Below, one piece after another: positions 41,690 to 51,488 of a stretch of DNA of 64,000 nucleotides. The stretch is from Paenibacillus sp. 598K (GTDB lineage: Bacteria; Bacillota; Bacilli; Paenibacillales; Paenibacillaceae): the NCBI RefSeq assembly GCF_003851045.1, contig NZ_BFBX01000018.1:1-64000 (forward strand), in the 5' to 3' direction. The first letter of the stretch is position 1; each line of letters opens with the position of its first letter. The notes beneath the pieces were generated by a model. The model searched no databases and had not been told where the DNA came from. It worked only from the letters and a program-made list of their open reading frames with translations. The translations under genes and the position numbers were made by a program.

Positions 41690-42610
41690 TTGAGAGCCGT
41701 ATCGCAGCATAAGTGGTGGAGGGCGCTGGCGCAGGACCGATTTTTATATGTCCTGTTGGCGCCGGTGTTGGTCTATTTGCTCATCTTCAAGTATCTGCCC
41801 ATCGCAGGCGAGATGATCGCGTTCAAAAATTATCGACTGGCCGATGGCATCTTCGGGAGCCCGTGGGTCGGGTGGGCGCAGTTCCAGAAGCTGTTTGCCA
41901 GCCAAGAGTTCTACACGGTATTGCGTAATACGATTGTGCTGAATGTGTATCAGCTTGTCTTTGCCTTCCCTGTCCCGATTGTGTTGGCGATTCTTCTTAA
42001 CGAGGTCCGGATCGAGTGGTACAAGAGAACGCTGCAAAACCTGTTGTACATTCCGCATTTCATCTCCTGGGTTGTGCTGGGGAGCATCGTGATCGCGCTG
42101 CTGTCGCCGTCGACTGGCTTCGTCAATTTCATGCTGAAGGCGGCTGGGCTGGACCCGGTCTATTTCATGGCGAGTACGACGTGGTGGCCGGTGGCGTTCA
42201 TCGCCTCGAGCATCTGGAAGGAGGCGGGCTTCGGCACGATCCTGTACTTGGCGGCGATGGCGGGGATCGACCCAACGCTGTACGAGGCGGCCAAGATCGA
42301 TGGAGCGCGCAAGCTTCGGCAGATCTGGCATGTGACGCTGCCGGGCATTCGGAGCACGATTGCGATCCTGCTCATCCTGCAGACGGGCAACATGATGGAT
42401 GTCGGCTTCGAGCACATCTATGCGCTCAGGAATGCTTCGGTGACGAGCGTGTCCGAGGTCATCAGCACCTACGTGTATACGAGAGGGATCGTCAATTTGC
42501 AGTATAGCTATACGGCGGCGCTGGGATTATTCCAGTCGGTCGTCGGCTTGGCGCTGGTTCTGTCGGTCAATCGACTGATCAAGCTGCTCGGCGAGCGCGG
42601 ACTATGGTAG
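41690..42610 (+). CDS. sugar ABC transporter permease, LplB type, second locus
   Basis: 306 residues from a TTG at 41690 immediately after GGAGGTGAG; the longer frame to 41612 has no site. Six membrane spans begin with FLYVLLAPVLVYLLIFKYLPIAGEMIAF. The EAA loop reads EAAKIDGARKLRQIWHVTLPGIR, and MMDVGFEHIYALRN is typical of LplB proteins. It is first in an operon with a second permease, a binding lipoprotein, an AraC regulator and a secreted glycosidase. Confidence 0.9.
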   Translation: MRAVSQHKWWRALAQDRFLYVLLAPVLVYLLIFKYLPIAGEMIAFKNYRLADGIFGSPWVGWAQFQKLFASQEFYTVLRNTIVLNVYQLVFAFPVPIVLAILLNEVRIEWYKRTLQNLLYIPHFISWVVLGSIVIALLSPSTGFVNFMLKAAGLDPVYFMASTTWWPVAFIASSIWKEAGFGTILYLAAMAGIDPTLYEAAKIDGARKLRQIWHVTLPGIRSTIAILLILQTGNMMDVGFEHIYALRNASVTSVSEVISTYVYTRGIVNLQYSYTAALGLFQSVVGLALVLSVNRLIKLLGERGLW

Positions 42611-42641
42611 CGGGTAGACGAAGAGGGGAGGGACAACAGCG

Positions 42642-43511
42642 ATGAGACCGCGCGGACTTGCACGATTGCCGGGCATCGTGAATAGCGTCTTGCTTGGATT
42701 ATGCGCCTATGTGACCTTGTTTCCGTTTGTGAACATTATTATGGTGTCCTTCAGCAGCAGCCGCGCGATTACTTCGGGCGAAGTGTTTATGTGGCCAGTG
42801 GAGTTCAATCTCGAGGCGTACATGAAGCTATTCAAGGACGGGCAGCTGCTGATTGCGATGCGCAACACGATATGGATTACCTGCATCGGAGTCATATTTA
42901 ATATAGTGATGACGATCATGGCCGCCTACCCGCTGTCCAAGAGTCGCTTGCGGGGCAGGAAGCCGTTGTCGATGATCATCCTGTTTACGATGCTGTTCAG
43001 CGGCGGGATGATTCCTAATTTTTTGGTCATTAACGAGCTCGGGCTCGTCAATACGTATTGGGCGTTATGGCTCCCCGGGCTGATGAGCGTCTACAATATG
43101 TTTGTGATGAAGTCTTTTTTTGAGGGTCTGCCGGAGGAGCTCGAGGAGTCCGCCTCCATCGACGGCGCCAGCAGCCTGACGATTCTGTGGCGTATTGTGC
43201 TGCCGTTATCCAAGCCGGTCATCGCTGCGCTGACGCTGTTCTATGCGGTGGGCTGGTGGAACTCGTATATGCATGTGCTCATCTACATTCGGAGCACGGA
43301 TAAGCTGTCCCTCATGGTCAAGCTGTACCAGATGATTGCTCTGGTCAGCCCCGAGCTGTTGCGCGGCGAAGGAGTGAGCGAGGTGCTGATCACGCCTGAG
43401 GGGATACGCGCCGCAGCGATCGTGATCGCGATTACGCCGATTCTGTGCGTCTATCCCTTCCTGCAAAAGCATTTTATCAAAGGCGTGCTGCTGGGCTCTA
43501 TCAAAGGGTGA
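42642..43511 (+). CDS. sugar ABC transporter permease, YtcP type, second locus
   Basis: 289 residues, ATG at 42642. GGGAGGG lies 11 bases upstream; the bases GGGACAACAGCGAT around the site also occur in the dispersed repeat at 31860 and 43516. It has six membrane spans (VNSVLLGLCAYVTLFPFVNIIMVSF first), the loop ESASIDGASSLTILWRIVLPLS, and ends HFIKGVLLGSIKG. It partners the previous permease. No ATPase gene accompanies them. Confidence 0.9.
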   Translation: MRPRGLARLPGIVNSVLLGLCAYVTLFPFVNIIMVSFSSSRAITSGEVFMWPVEFNLEAYMKLFKDGQLLIAMRNTIWITCIGVIFNIVMTIMAAYPLSKSRLRGRKPLSMIILFTMLFSGGMIPNFLVINELGLVNTYWALWLPGLMSVYNMFVMKSFFEGLPEELEESASIDGASSLTILWRIVLPLSKPVIAALTLFYAVGWWNSYMHVLIYIRSTDKLSLMVKLYQMIALVSPELLRGEGVSEVLITPEGIRAAAIVIAITPILCVYPFLQKHFIKGVLLGSIKG

Positions 43512-43515
43512 CGAA

Positions 43516-43554
43516 GGGACAACAGCGATCGGACAATCGATTCCGTGACCGTAG
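43516..43554 (+). repeat. second copy of the dispersed 39-base repeat
   Basis: Matches 31860-31898 at 36 of 39 bases, beginning GGGACAACAGCGATCGGA and ending CCGTGACCGTAG. It lies in the gap between the permease and binding-protein genes, without the upstream palindromes seen in the first copy. Confidence 0.75.
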
Positions 43555-43604
43555 ATGTAAATTTGGGAGCGGCCTCATAAGTAGCGCGAATGCAGCTTCA
43601 CCTG

Positions 43605-43613
43605 TGATATAAT
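43605..43613 (+). promoter_or_regulatory. extended -10 promoter of the binding-protein gene
   Basis: TGATATAAT is an exact extended -10 element 25 bases ahead of the gene. It could raise expression of the binding protein above the permeases. No -35 was recognised. Confidence 0.4.
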
Positions 43614-43637
43614 GGAAAAATTCGGGAGGGTCTTCAG

Positions 43638-45248
43638 ATGATAAACAATCGGGTAAGCAAATGGTTGATCCTGTGTTTGGTAAGCGTATTCATGCTCTCG
43701 GCATGCACCGGCAATGGAGGGAATACCGGGGGTCAGGCAGGCGCTAACGCGACTAAGGAGTCAGGGGGAGCTGCGGCAATCGGGAAGGAATCGGAGAGCG
43801 ATCCGTACGCCTCGCTGCCGCGAGCGGTCAGCATCTCGATGTTCGACCGCGGGCAGGTGTCCAGCGATGAAGGCACGTATGAGGAGAACCGCTGGGTCGA
43901 CTGGATACGCGAGCAATCCGGCATCGACGTCAGCATCGTCCCGGTGCCCCGCAATCAGGCGCAGGATACGCTCAATATTATGTTTGCTTCCAAGCAAGCG
44001 CCTGATCTCGTATGGGATTTTGACCGCAATTATATCGGTCGTCTGGTCAGCCAAGGCGTGATCCAGCCGATCGGCGATTATATCGAGCAATACAGCACGG
44101 CCTACAAGGCGTATCTGGAGCAAAACCCGGATCTGTTGCCGTATCTTATGTTCGACGGAGAGATCTATGCGATGGCGGCCAAGAGACCGGTCAATTCGGT
44201 TGCCAACCATGGCATCTGGATTCGCCAGGACTGGCTGGAGGAGTTGCAGCTCGAGATGCCGGAGACGAAGGAGGAGCTGATCGAGGTCGCCGAGGCGTTC
44301 AAGACCAGCTATCCAGGGGTTACGCCGATCGTCGGCTACACGATGCAGGATGTGTATGCGGCGATGCACGGGGCGATCAGCTATCTGTGGTATCTGGACG
44401 ATGCCGGGCAGATGCGATACGGCGCGACGACGGATCGGTTCGCTGCGGCGATCGAGCTGGAGCGGGAGCTGTATGAGCGAGGTCTGGTCGACCTGGAATA
44501 CCTGACGGATAGCAACAATCAGCGGGCCCATCAGCTATGGGCGACAGGCAAGGCTGGCATTTTCATCTCGCAATGGGGCTCGGGCACGGTCGATTCCCTT
44601 AATCGGGACCTGCTGACCAATGTGCCGGAGGCCGATCCGGTGGCGATGCCTGCGGTAGCATCGGAGTTTGGGCGTTACGGCTATTTCCAGGAGTCGCCGC
44701 CGCACTTCTATATTGCCTTCAACAAGGCTATGAAGAACCCGAAGGCCGCAGTCGAGTATATGGACTGGTTGATCGAGGACGGATGGTTCACCTTAATGCA
44801 TGGGTTGGAGAATGAGCACTACAAGCTCGTCGACGGCGTGCCGCAGGTGATAGACCCGAACCTTCGGACGAAGGAGGTAGCCTATGCGGCCGAATACGCC
44901 GTTCTGCGCAACGATACGTTCCAGCCGGAGCATCTGCTCATCCAGGCGGCGCAAGACGAGCTGTCGCAAGACATCGCGCGGCGATCGGCCGACTCGCTGG
45001 AGAAGGCGATGGCCTTCGAATTCCGCAGAGATATTCCGTACCAGCCGAACTTTGACGAGATCAACGAGATCCGCGCTTCGCTCGATACGTTCATCGACGA
45101 GGTTAGAGCGCGGACGGTCATGAACAGCTCGGGGTCAAGCGGCCAGCAGGCGCTGGCGGAGATCCGGGCGGAGTGGGAGCGGCTGGGCGGCCCAGAGGCC
45201 GAGCGCATCGCACAGGAGTGGTACGAGGCTAACAAAGACCAGTTTTGA
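43638..45248 (+). CDS. extracellular sugar-binding lipoprotein, second locus
   Basis: 536 residues with GGGAGGG before the ATG. The signal peptide ends in the lipobox MLSAC at about residue 22, followed by a Gly/Asn-rich tether. The body is a family 1 solute-binding fold (PRAVSISMFDRGQVSSDEG, NIMFASKQAPDLVWDFDRNYI, GIWIRQDWLEELQLEMPETKEE, GKAGIFISQWGSGTVDSLNR). The C-terminus (EIRAEWERLGGPEAERIAQEWYEANK) is typical of LplA-like binding proteins. It would deliver oligosaccharide to the two permeases upstream. It is separated from them by 126 bases holding a repeat and a possible promoter. Confidence 0.9.
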   Translation: MINNRVSKWLILCLVSVFMLSACTGNGGNTGGQAGANATKESGGAAAIGKESESDPYASLPRAVSISMFDRGQVSSDEGTYEENRWVDWIREQSGIDVSIVPVPRNQAQDTLNIMFASKQAPDLVWDFDRNYIGRLVSQGVIQPIGDYIEQYSTAYKAYLEQNPDLLPYLMFDGEIYAMAAKRPVNSVANHGIWIRQDWLEELQLEMPETKEELIEVAEAFKTSYPGVTPIVGYTMQDVYAAMHGAISYLWYLDDAGQMRYGATTDRFAAAIELERELYERGLVDLEYLTDSNNQRAHQLWATGKAGIFISQWGSGTVDSLNRDLLTNVPEADPVAMPAVASEFGRYGYFQESPPHFYIAFNKAMKNPKAAVEYMDWLIEDGWFTLMHGLENEHYKLVDGVPQVIDPNLRTKEVAYAAEYAVLRNDTFQPEHLLIQAAQDELSQDIARRSADSLEKAMAFEFRRDIPYQPNFDEINEIRASLDTFIDEVRARTVMNSSGSSGQQALAEIRAEWERLGGPEAERIAQEWYEANKDQF

Positions 45249-45272
45249 CAGGACGGACAGGGGGATGACAGG

Positions 45273-47612
45273 GTGCATAACGGGCTATTGAAAAAAACGG
45301 CGATTACGTTTACGGTGCTGCTGACAGTGGTGGTCGCCGTCGTAGCCCTCATGTCCTACTGGGTCATCAACAAGCAGTTGCGGCATCAGCTTGTCGATAC
45401 CCATCTTGAGTTGCTGAGGCAAGTGGATGACAAGCTGGAGCTCATGCTCAAGAGCATCGACAAGTCGACGATCAAGCTGCTGCGCAGCAAGGAAGCGATC
45501 CATTTCTTCGAAGCGGAGCGGCAAGAAGGCAGCTATCAGGAGATCGCGTATCGCGCCAACAGCATGCTCGAGGATCTGGTCAACAGCGACGACTATATCT
45601 CCTCGATCGACATGTTTTCTTTTGTGCGCCAGCGTTTCCTGTCAGGCGCTGTAACGGTCAATGATACGGAGTCGTATGCGGATAAGCAGTGGATCTATCC
45701 GTTCGAGAGCTACGAGGGCTTCTCGGATTGGCTGCCGACGCGCCGCGTGCCGATCGATGAGGTGCGATTCGGCTCGTATCACAACGTCGTCACGCTGGTG
45801 CGTACCTATCCGCTGCTGCATTCGCCCGGGTCGCGGCGCGGCGCCGTTGCAGTCAATATTAAGGAAGATCGGCTGTATGCCCTGATTGACGATCTTGGCC
45901 CGAGCAGCATGAACACGTTTATCGTCGATCGAGAGGGCCATGTCATTTTGGACCGGGACAAGAGCAGACTGGGGCGCGACGTGAGCGAGACGCCATACAT
46001 AAGGCGCATCCTGCAGAGCGGTGCCCCGGAAGGACATTTTGGCCATGCGGTCAACGAGGTGGCATCGGCCGTATTTTTCGCCGAGGTGGCGTATGCGGAC
46101 TGGTACATCGTGCGGGTCGTGCCCGACATGCAGCTCAATCAGCCGGTGATCGCGATCCGTAACGGGTTGTTTGTGCTGGTGCCGATCCTGCTGGTCATCG
46201 CCGCCTTGCTGACGATCGTGATCAGCCGCTGGTCGTTGAGGCCGGTGCAAGGCTTCCTGCACAGCATCTCCAGGCATGTGACGGCCCACCATCCCCAGTC
46301 CGGCTCTGCCGTGCCAAGCTATGAGTTCGGCTATCTCGAGCGAGCGGTAGAGAATATGGTGTCCAGCAGCGAGCAGCTGCACCAGCAGATGAACGAGAGC
46401 AAGCCGATCTTGAGGTGGCAGCTGCTCACCGAGCTGTTGTCCAACTACCGCCGCAGCTTCACCAACGTCAGAGCCTATATGGATATGCTGGGCATCAAGC
46501 TGTATGAGCATCAGCTGGTCGCGATGGCGATCGAGTTCGACAACAAAGCCGAATTTGACCAACCGAGCGATCTGCGTTTGTATGCCTACGCCCTCTGCAA
46601 TGTAGCAGAGGAGCTCATCAATGCGGAAAATCTCGGCGTTGCCGTCGAGCTGGAGGATGGCGCATGCGCCGTCATTATGAGCTTCAGAGATCCGGTGGAG
46701 GCGGAGCAGCAGCTGATGCGGGCGGTCTCTGTCGGAGACTTGATCAAAAATTACGTCAGCGATAACTTCAAGCGGACGATCTCGATCGGGATCGGCTTGC
46801 CGGTCGATGACATCCAGGATATCCATCTGTCGTATGGGCAAGCGATCGAGGCGCTGTCCTACAAGATGATCATGGGGCAGGATGCGATCATTGCTTATGA
46901 CGATCTGCCGCCGCAGGGGATAACCGCGTATCATCGGTTATTTGCCGCGACCGACCAGATCACAGGCGCGCTGCGCACCGGCGATGCCGCCAGTATGAAG
47001 GCGCTGATCGCCAAGTGGTTCGATGCGATCGCGGCGCAGAACGTGCCGCCTCCGATCATCAGGCATCTCGTCGTGCAAGCGCTGATGAAGGCAGCCAACG
47101 AGCTGGACGATCTCGGCGTCGATCGGGAGGGGCTGCTGGCGCGTCACAATCCGTATGAGATGCTCGACCGTTATGAGCGTCTCGATGAGCTGGAGGGCTT
47201 GATCGGCAGGATCTTGCTGGATGCGCTCGAGCGGATCCGGGCCAAGCGCGGACGCCGGGAGCGCAACGCGGTCATTGATCAGGTGCTGGAGTACATCCAT
47301 GACAACTATATGCGCAGCGATCTGTCGCTTAATCTGCTGGCCGATCAGTTCGGTCTCAGCGTCTCGTATATTAGCAAGCAATTCAAGGAGCAGCAGGAAT
47401 GCAATTTTATCGATTATCTGATGGAATACCGGATGGAGAAGGCGCGCCACCTGCTGCAGAGCTCGGATGCCAAGATCAGGGAGGTCTCTGAGCGGCTGGG
47501 CTATACGAACGTGAACAGCTTTGTGCGCATCTTCAAAAAAAGCACCGGCATGACGCCGACCGAATTCCGGGAGAAGCAGACAACTGTCCGACAGGACGAT
47601 ATTCCGAGCTGA
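45273..47612 (+). CDS. AraC-family regulator with extracellular sensor domain
   Basis: 779 residues from a GTG at 45273. Two membrane spans (ITFTVLLTVVVAVVALMSYWVI near the start, GLFVLVPILLVIAALLTIVI near 300) enclose an extracytoplasmic domain of about 270 residues of the dCache type (SSIDMFSFVRQRFLSGAVTVND, TFIVDREGHVILDRDKSRLGRD). The cytoplasmic part ends with two AraC helix-turn-helix motifs (LSLNLLADQFGLSVSYISKQF, IREVSERLGYTNVNSFVRIF). Such one-component regulators in Paenibacillus sense extracellular sugar and activate adjacent uptake and hydrolase genes. It lies 24 bases after the binding-protein gene. Confidence 0.88.
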   Translation: MHNGLLKKTAITFTVLLTVVVAVVALMSYWVINKQLRHQLVDTHLELLRQVDDKLELMLKSIDKSTIKLLRSKEAIHFFEAERQEGSYQEIAYRANSMLEDLVNSDDYISSIDMFSFVRQRFLSGAVTVNDTESYADKQWIYPFESYEGFSDWLPTRRVPIDEVRFGSYHNVVTLVRTYPLLHSPGSRRGAVAVNIKEDRLYALIDDLGPSSMNTFIVDREGHVILDRDKSRLGRDVSETPYIRRILQSGAPEGHFGHAVNEVASAVFFAEVAYADWYIVRVVPDMQLNQPVIAIRNGLFVLVPILLVIAALLTIVISRWSLRPVQGFLHSISRHVTAHHPQSGSAVPSYEFGYLERAVENMVSSSEQLHQQMNESKPILRWQLLTELLSNYRRSFTNVRAYMDMLGIKLYEHQLVAMAIEFDNKAEFDQPSDLRLYAYALCNVAEELINAENLGVAVELEDGACAVIMSFRDPVEAEQQLMRAVSVGDLIKNYVSDNFKRTISIGIGLPVDDIQDIHLSYGQAIEALSYKMIMGQDAIIAYDDLPPQGITAYHRLFAATDQITGALRTGDAASMKALIAKWFDAIAAQNVPPPIIRHLVVQALMKAANELDDLGVDREGLLARHNPYEMLDRYERLDELEGLIGRILLDALERIRAKRGRRERNAVIDQVLEYIHDNYMRSDLSLNLLADQFGLSVSYISKQFKEQQECNFIDYLMEYRMEKARHLLQSSDAKIREVSERLGYTNVNSFVRIFKKSTGMTPTEFREKQTTVRQDDIPS

Positions 47613-47660
47613 TACGCACGAATAGAAAGCACGACAAAATACGATCCGGTGGTGAAATAG

Positions 47661-50600
47661 ATGGTCAAAAAAATGATCGGTTATGCGGTGATTGCCGCTC
47701 TCGCATTGCAATTGATCGCAGGGCTCGGCAAGCCTGACGTGGCTGCGGCCGTGACAAATGATTTTGCCGAAATGCTTGGCGACTTCGAAAGCGGCGTCTC
47801 TCCATGGACGTATGCATCGGGCGATGTGTCCAATATCGCAGGCAGCTTCGAACGACTCGAGACCAATGATGCCTATGTGGGAGATTATGTCGGGCGGTTA
47901 AGCGGCAGCTTCGCTAACGCGCCCTCCGGCAATGCCTACGTCAGAGCGAGCCGGATCATCAGCGGCATCGACGCGACGCAAATCTCGTTCCGGGTGAAGA
48001 CGTCAGACGTCAAGGCCGTTAAAGTGAGAGTCGTCGACGGCAGCGGGCAAGTGTTCCATCATAACAAGCCGCTGGCAGCGACCAGCGACTGGCAGCAAGT
48101 GGTGTTGCCCGAGCTGACCTCAGGCGTGTATTGGTCGGGAGCGAACAACGGAGCGTGGACCGGGATGATCCGCGAGCTGGTCATCATGCTGGATCGCAAC
48201 GATATTACGAACGGTACGAGCGAGGGCACGTTGTGGATCGACCAGGTGACGGCCCTCGTCCCGACGCCCGAACCGGTGGAGCTCCCCGTGGCGCTCGGCA
48301 ATTTCGAAGCGACGCATGACGTCTGGAACTACAATGCGGGCGATCAGCCGGGCATCGTCGGCAGATATGAGCGGATCGAGACGAACGATGCGTATGACGG
48401 GGACTATGTCGGGAGGCTAAGCGGCGACTTTGCCAACACGGTTCCGACCCAAAATGCCTATGTCAGTATGGCCAAAATGCTGGGAGGCATCGACCTGGCC
48501 AAGGTTTCGTTCTGGGTCAAAACCTCCGATCTAAGGGCAGTGAAGGTGCGGACGACAGACCATACCGGACAAACGTTCCACCAGAGCATCCCGCTGAAGG
48601 CGAGCGGCGATTGGCAGCAGGTCATCGTGCAGCAGGTGACCTCAGGCACATACTGGGGCGGCGCCAACAACGGACAGTGGCAAAGTCCGATGCGGTCCTT
48701 GACGATTATGCTGGATCGCAATGACATTACCAATGGTACCTCCCAGGCCAGCATGCTGGTCGATCGATTCACGGCGGAGGAGAGCGCATGGGATACGGAA
48801 TTGCGTATCGAACAGGAGAAGCTTGGTCATGTATACGTGAGCGGAGAGTCCATTAGCTTCCCTGTGCGCACCGACGGAGATGCGCTGGCATGGCGTGTCC
48901 TGGATTTCTGGGGAGCGACGGTCAACATGGGGACGGCAGTCGTATCGGACGAGAGAGCGGTCATTGCCTTGCCCCCGTTGAATAACGGGTATTACGAGAT
49001 GGACGTCACCGCTTCGAAGGCAGGAGCATGGCTCGCCGACAAGACCGCTTCGTTTGCTGTTGTAGGTCCATCGCTTGATTTGGATCAAGTGGCGCATTCG
49101 CCATTTGGGATCGGCACCCACTTCGGTCAGTGGTGGTCGCCAGAGATGATGCCGATGTTGGAGAAGCTCGGGGCCAAGACGTTGCGGGACGAAATGTACT
49201 GGTATGCCGTCGAACCGACCAAAGGCACCTATGAAATACAGCCCAAGCATGAAGCATATATGGAGGAGGCGGCCAACTACGGGCATGACTCGCTGTTTAT
49301 TATGTCGTTCAACAATCCCAACTATGACGATGACTTCACGCCCTACTCGGAGGAAGGTCTGGCGGCATTTGCGGATTACGGCGTGGAGGTTGTGGAGCGA
49401 TTCCAAGGGCAGATCAAGGCGGTGCAAGTGTATAACGAGTACAATATCTCCTTCTCCTCGGGTCCTTGCGCGCAGCAAGCGGCGTGTTACTTTGAGATGC
49501 TGAAGGTAGTGTATCCGAAGCTCAAGGCGGTGGACGAGGACATCATCGTCATCGGCCCATCGAGCGCAGGCCTCGATTGGGAGTGGCTGGAGGAGCTGTT
49601 CCAGATGGAGGATGAGGATGGCAGCGCGCTGGACTATCTGGATGCCCTCTCCGTCCATCCTTATCGATTCCCGCGTCATCCAGAGGGAATGGAAGCCGAG
49701 ATGACGAGGCTGCAAAACTTGATCAAGCAATATAATGACGGACAGCCCAAGCCGATCTGGGTGACGGAGTGGGGATGGCCGACCCATGTCGACAGCAATG
49801 GCGTAAGCGAGGAGACGCAGACGGCCTATCTGTTGCAGAGCACGGTGCAGCTGCTGGCGGCGAATGTGCAAAAGATGTTCTGGTACAACTCGATGAACAA
49901 AGGGATGGACCCGTCCTATGTCGAGGACAATTACGGCATCTTCCGACATCCGGACGATCCCAAGGGTAAATATGCGCCTAAACCCGCATATGCGGCCTAC
50001 GCGGCCTTGACTCGTCAGTTGACAGGCGCGAGCTATGTAGCAGCGGAGCAAGCGCCTGCGGGCATCAAGAGTCACCTCTTCGACAAGGATAACGCAGAGC
50101 TGCGAGCGATGTGGTCGGATACGCCGCAGACGATCAGCTTGGCGGCTCCGGCCGGACTGACCGTGACCGATGCGATGGGTCATCAACAAACGCTGCTGCC
50201 TACGACTGGCGCAGTCAGTCTGACCTTGACGCCCTATCCGGTATTCGTCGAGGGTACGGTAACTCAGGTGGCGGACGATTCGGTATTTGCGATGACGACA
50301 TCGGATACGATTATCGGCGCGCCGATGCCTGTCGCCGTCAGCATCGATAATACCTCCGGCTCCGAGCCGTTAACCGCCGAGTTCCGCATGTATGGCGTCT
50401 CCCATACGTTGACGGCGGATGCCGGACATCTCGCGGAGCTTGCCGTTACCGTCCCTGGAGGCTCGGCCGAGCAGGAGCTGACGGTGCAAGCCGAGGTGTG
50501 GGTAGGCGGTCACCGGACGGGGCGCTTGTCGTCGACCAGCCGCATCGTCCAGCCGATAGCGCTGGATGTGAAGCATGTGTGGAGCGATGGGGAGGAGCTG

Positions 50601-51467
50601 CTGCGTCTAGATCTGACGAACAGGTCCGCTCAGACGATGAATCTGGATCGGATCGAATGGTCGGTGGGGGACGAGGCGATGCTCGACCAACCGACAGTCG
50701 GGCTGACGGCAGGCGGTACGGCGCAGATCGACCTGACGCTCCCCGTGCTGACGCCAGGAGACAGCACGTACCAGGTGGCGTTGATCTGGACAGAAGGGAT
50801 GCCGACCGTCAAGCAGGGGCCGTTGTCGCTGCTCGACCCGGATGAGCTGCCGCTGCTGCCCTACGGACAGCCCGTGTGGAAGGACGCTGTCAATTACAAC
50901 ACGATCGATCTGTTCCTGGACGGCAACCACGATTGGCTGCCCGGTTATGGCGGACAGGCGGACTTGAGCGGGTCGATCGGCGTGCATTGGGATGAGCAGG
51001 CGCTGTATGTCACAGGCACGGTCGTCGACGATGTCCATAGTCAGAATGAGACGGGCGTGTCGATATGGCGAGGGGACTCCATCCAGTTCGCCGTAACCGC
51101 CGGCTTGCCGGGCGAGCGCGCATCGATGCATGAGTTCGGCATGGCGCTGACAGCCGAGGGGCCGCAGTTCTATCGCTCGATCAGCATGAGCGATCAGCCG
51201 GTCGGTCCGGTGGATCAGGGCTTCGATCTGATGATTGAGCGCGATGAGATGGAGCAGGTCACTTATTACTATCTGGAGCTCCCGTGGACGGAGCTGGCCC
51301 CTGTGATGACCTCGGACGGTTGGCTGTCGTTCTCTGTCCTCGTCAATGATAATGACGGAGCGGGCCGCCGCGGCTGGATCGAGTGGGGCGCAGGCATCGG
51401 AGCGACCAAAAACCCGGCGTTGTTCAACGGGATGATCTTGGCGGCACCCGCGGCGGAGGGACCGTGA
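47661..51467 (+). CDS. secreted multidomain clan GH-A glycoside hydrolase
   Basis: 1268 residues. A signal peptide (AVIAALALQLIAGLGKPDVAAA) is followed by two tandem binding-type modules at about 35-200 and 210-370, sharing LETNDAYVGDYVGRLSG / IETNDAYDGDYVGRLSG and LDRNDITNGTS. A beta domain precedes the TIM barrel at about 470-790: FGIGTHFGQWWSPEMMPMLE, acid/base glutamate in VQVYNEYN and nucleophile in PIWVTEWGWP, the clan GH-A pair, closest in feel to GH39/GH5-like endoglycosidases. Ig-like segments and a C-terminal CBM9-like domain (SIGVHWDEQALYVTGTVVDD, WRGDSIQFAV) end it. It probably cleaves a polysaccharide outside the cell for the importer of this operon; the substrate is unknown. Confidence 0.8.
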   Translation: MVKKMIGYAVIAALALQLIAGLGKPDVAAAVTNDFAEMLGDFESGVSPWTYASGDVSNIAGSFERLETNDAYVGDYVGRLSGSFANAPSGNAYVRASRIISGIDATQISFRVKTSDVKAVKVRVVDGSGQVFHHNKPLAATSDWQQVVLPELTSGVYWSGANNGAWTGMIRELVIMLDRNDITNGTSEGTLWIDQVTALVPTPEPVELPVALGNFEATHDVWNYNAGDQPGIVGRYERIETNDAYDGDYVGRLSGDFANTVPTQNAYVSMAKMLGGIDLAKVSFWVKTSDLRAVKVRTTDHTGQTFHQSIPLKASGDWQQVIVQQVTSGTYWGGANNGQWQSPMRSLTIMLDRNDITNGTSQASMLVDRFTAEESAWDTELRIEQEKLGHVYVSGESISFPVRTDGDALAWRVLDFWGATVNMGTAVVSDERAVIALPPLNNGYYEMDVTASKAGAWLADKTASFAVVGPSLDLDQVAHSPFGIGTHFGQWWSPEMMPMLEKLGAKTLRDEMYWYAVEPTKGTYEIQPKHEAYMEEAANYGHDSLFIMSFNNPNYDDDFTPYSEEGLAAFADYGVEVVERFQGQIKAVQVYNEYNISFSSGPCAQQAACYFEMLKVVYPKLKAVDEDIIVIGPSSAGLDWEWLEELFQMEDEDGSALDYLDALSVHPYRFPRHPEGMEAEMTRLQNLIKQYNDGQPKPIWVTEWGWPTHVDSNGVSEETQTAYLLQSTVQLLAANVQKMFWYNSMNKGMDPSYVEDNYGIFRHPDDPKGKYAPKPAYAAYAALTRQLTGASYVAAEQAPAGIKSHLFDKDNAELRAMWSDTPQTISLAAPAGLTVTDAMGHQQTLLPTTGAVSLTLTPYPVFVEGTVTQVADDSVFAMTTSDTIIGAPMPVAVSIDNTSGSEPLTAEFRMYGVSHTLTADAGHLAELAVTVPGGSAEQELTVQAEVWVGGHRTGRLSSTSRIVQPIALDVKHVWSDGEELLRLDLTNRSAQTMNLDRIEWSVGDEAMLDQPTVGLTAGGTAQIDLTLPVLTPGDSTYQVALIWTEGMPTVKQGPLSLLDPDELPLLPYGQPVWKDAVNYNTIDLFLDGNHDWLPGYGGQADLSGSIGVHWDEQALYVTGTVVDDVHSQNETGVSIWRGDSIQFAVTAGLPGERASMHEFGMALTAEGPQFYRSISMSDQPVGPVDQGFDLMIERDEMEQVTYYYLELPWTELAPVMTSDGWLSFSVLVNDNDGAGRRGWIEWGAGIGATKNPALFNGMILAAPAAEGP

Positions 51468-51488
51468 AGGTCATATCTTACTGCGTTC

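Noticed and set aside
45642..46934. Minus-strand frame of 430 codons
   Set aside because: Antisense to the AraC regulator; composition rich in Arg, His and Asp is typical of shadow frames.
48642..50189. Minus-strand frame of 515 codons
   Set aside because: Antisense to the GH-A enzyme, whose binding modules and catalytic glutamates are on the plus strand.
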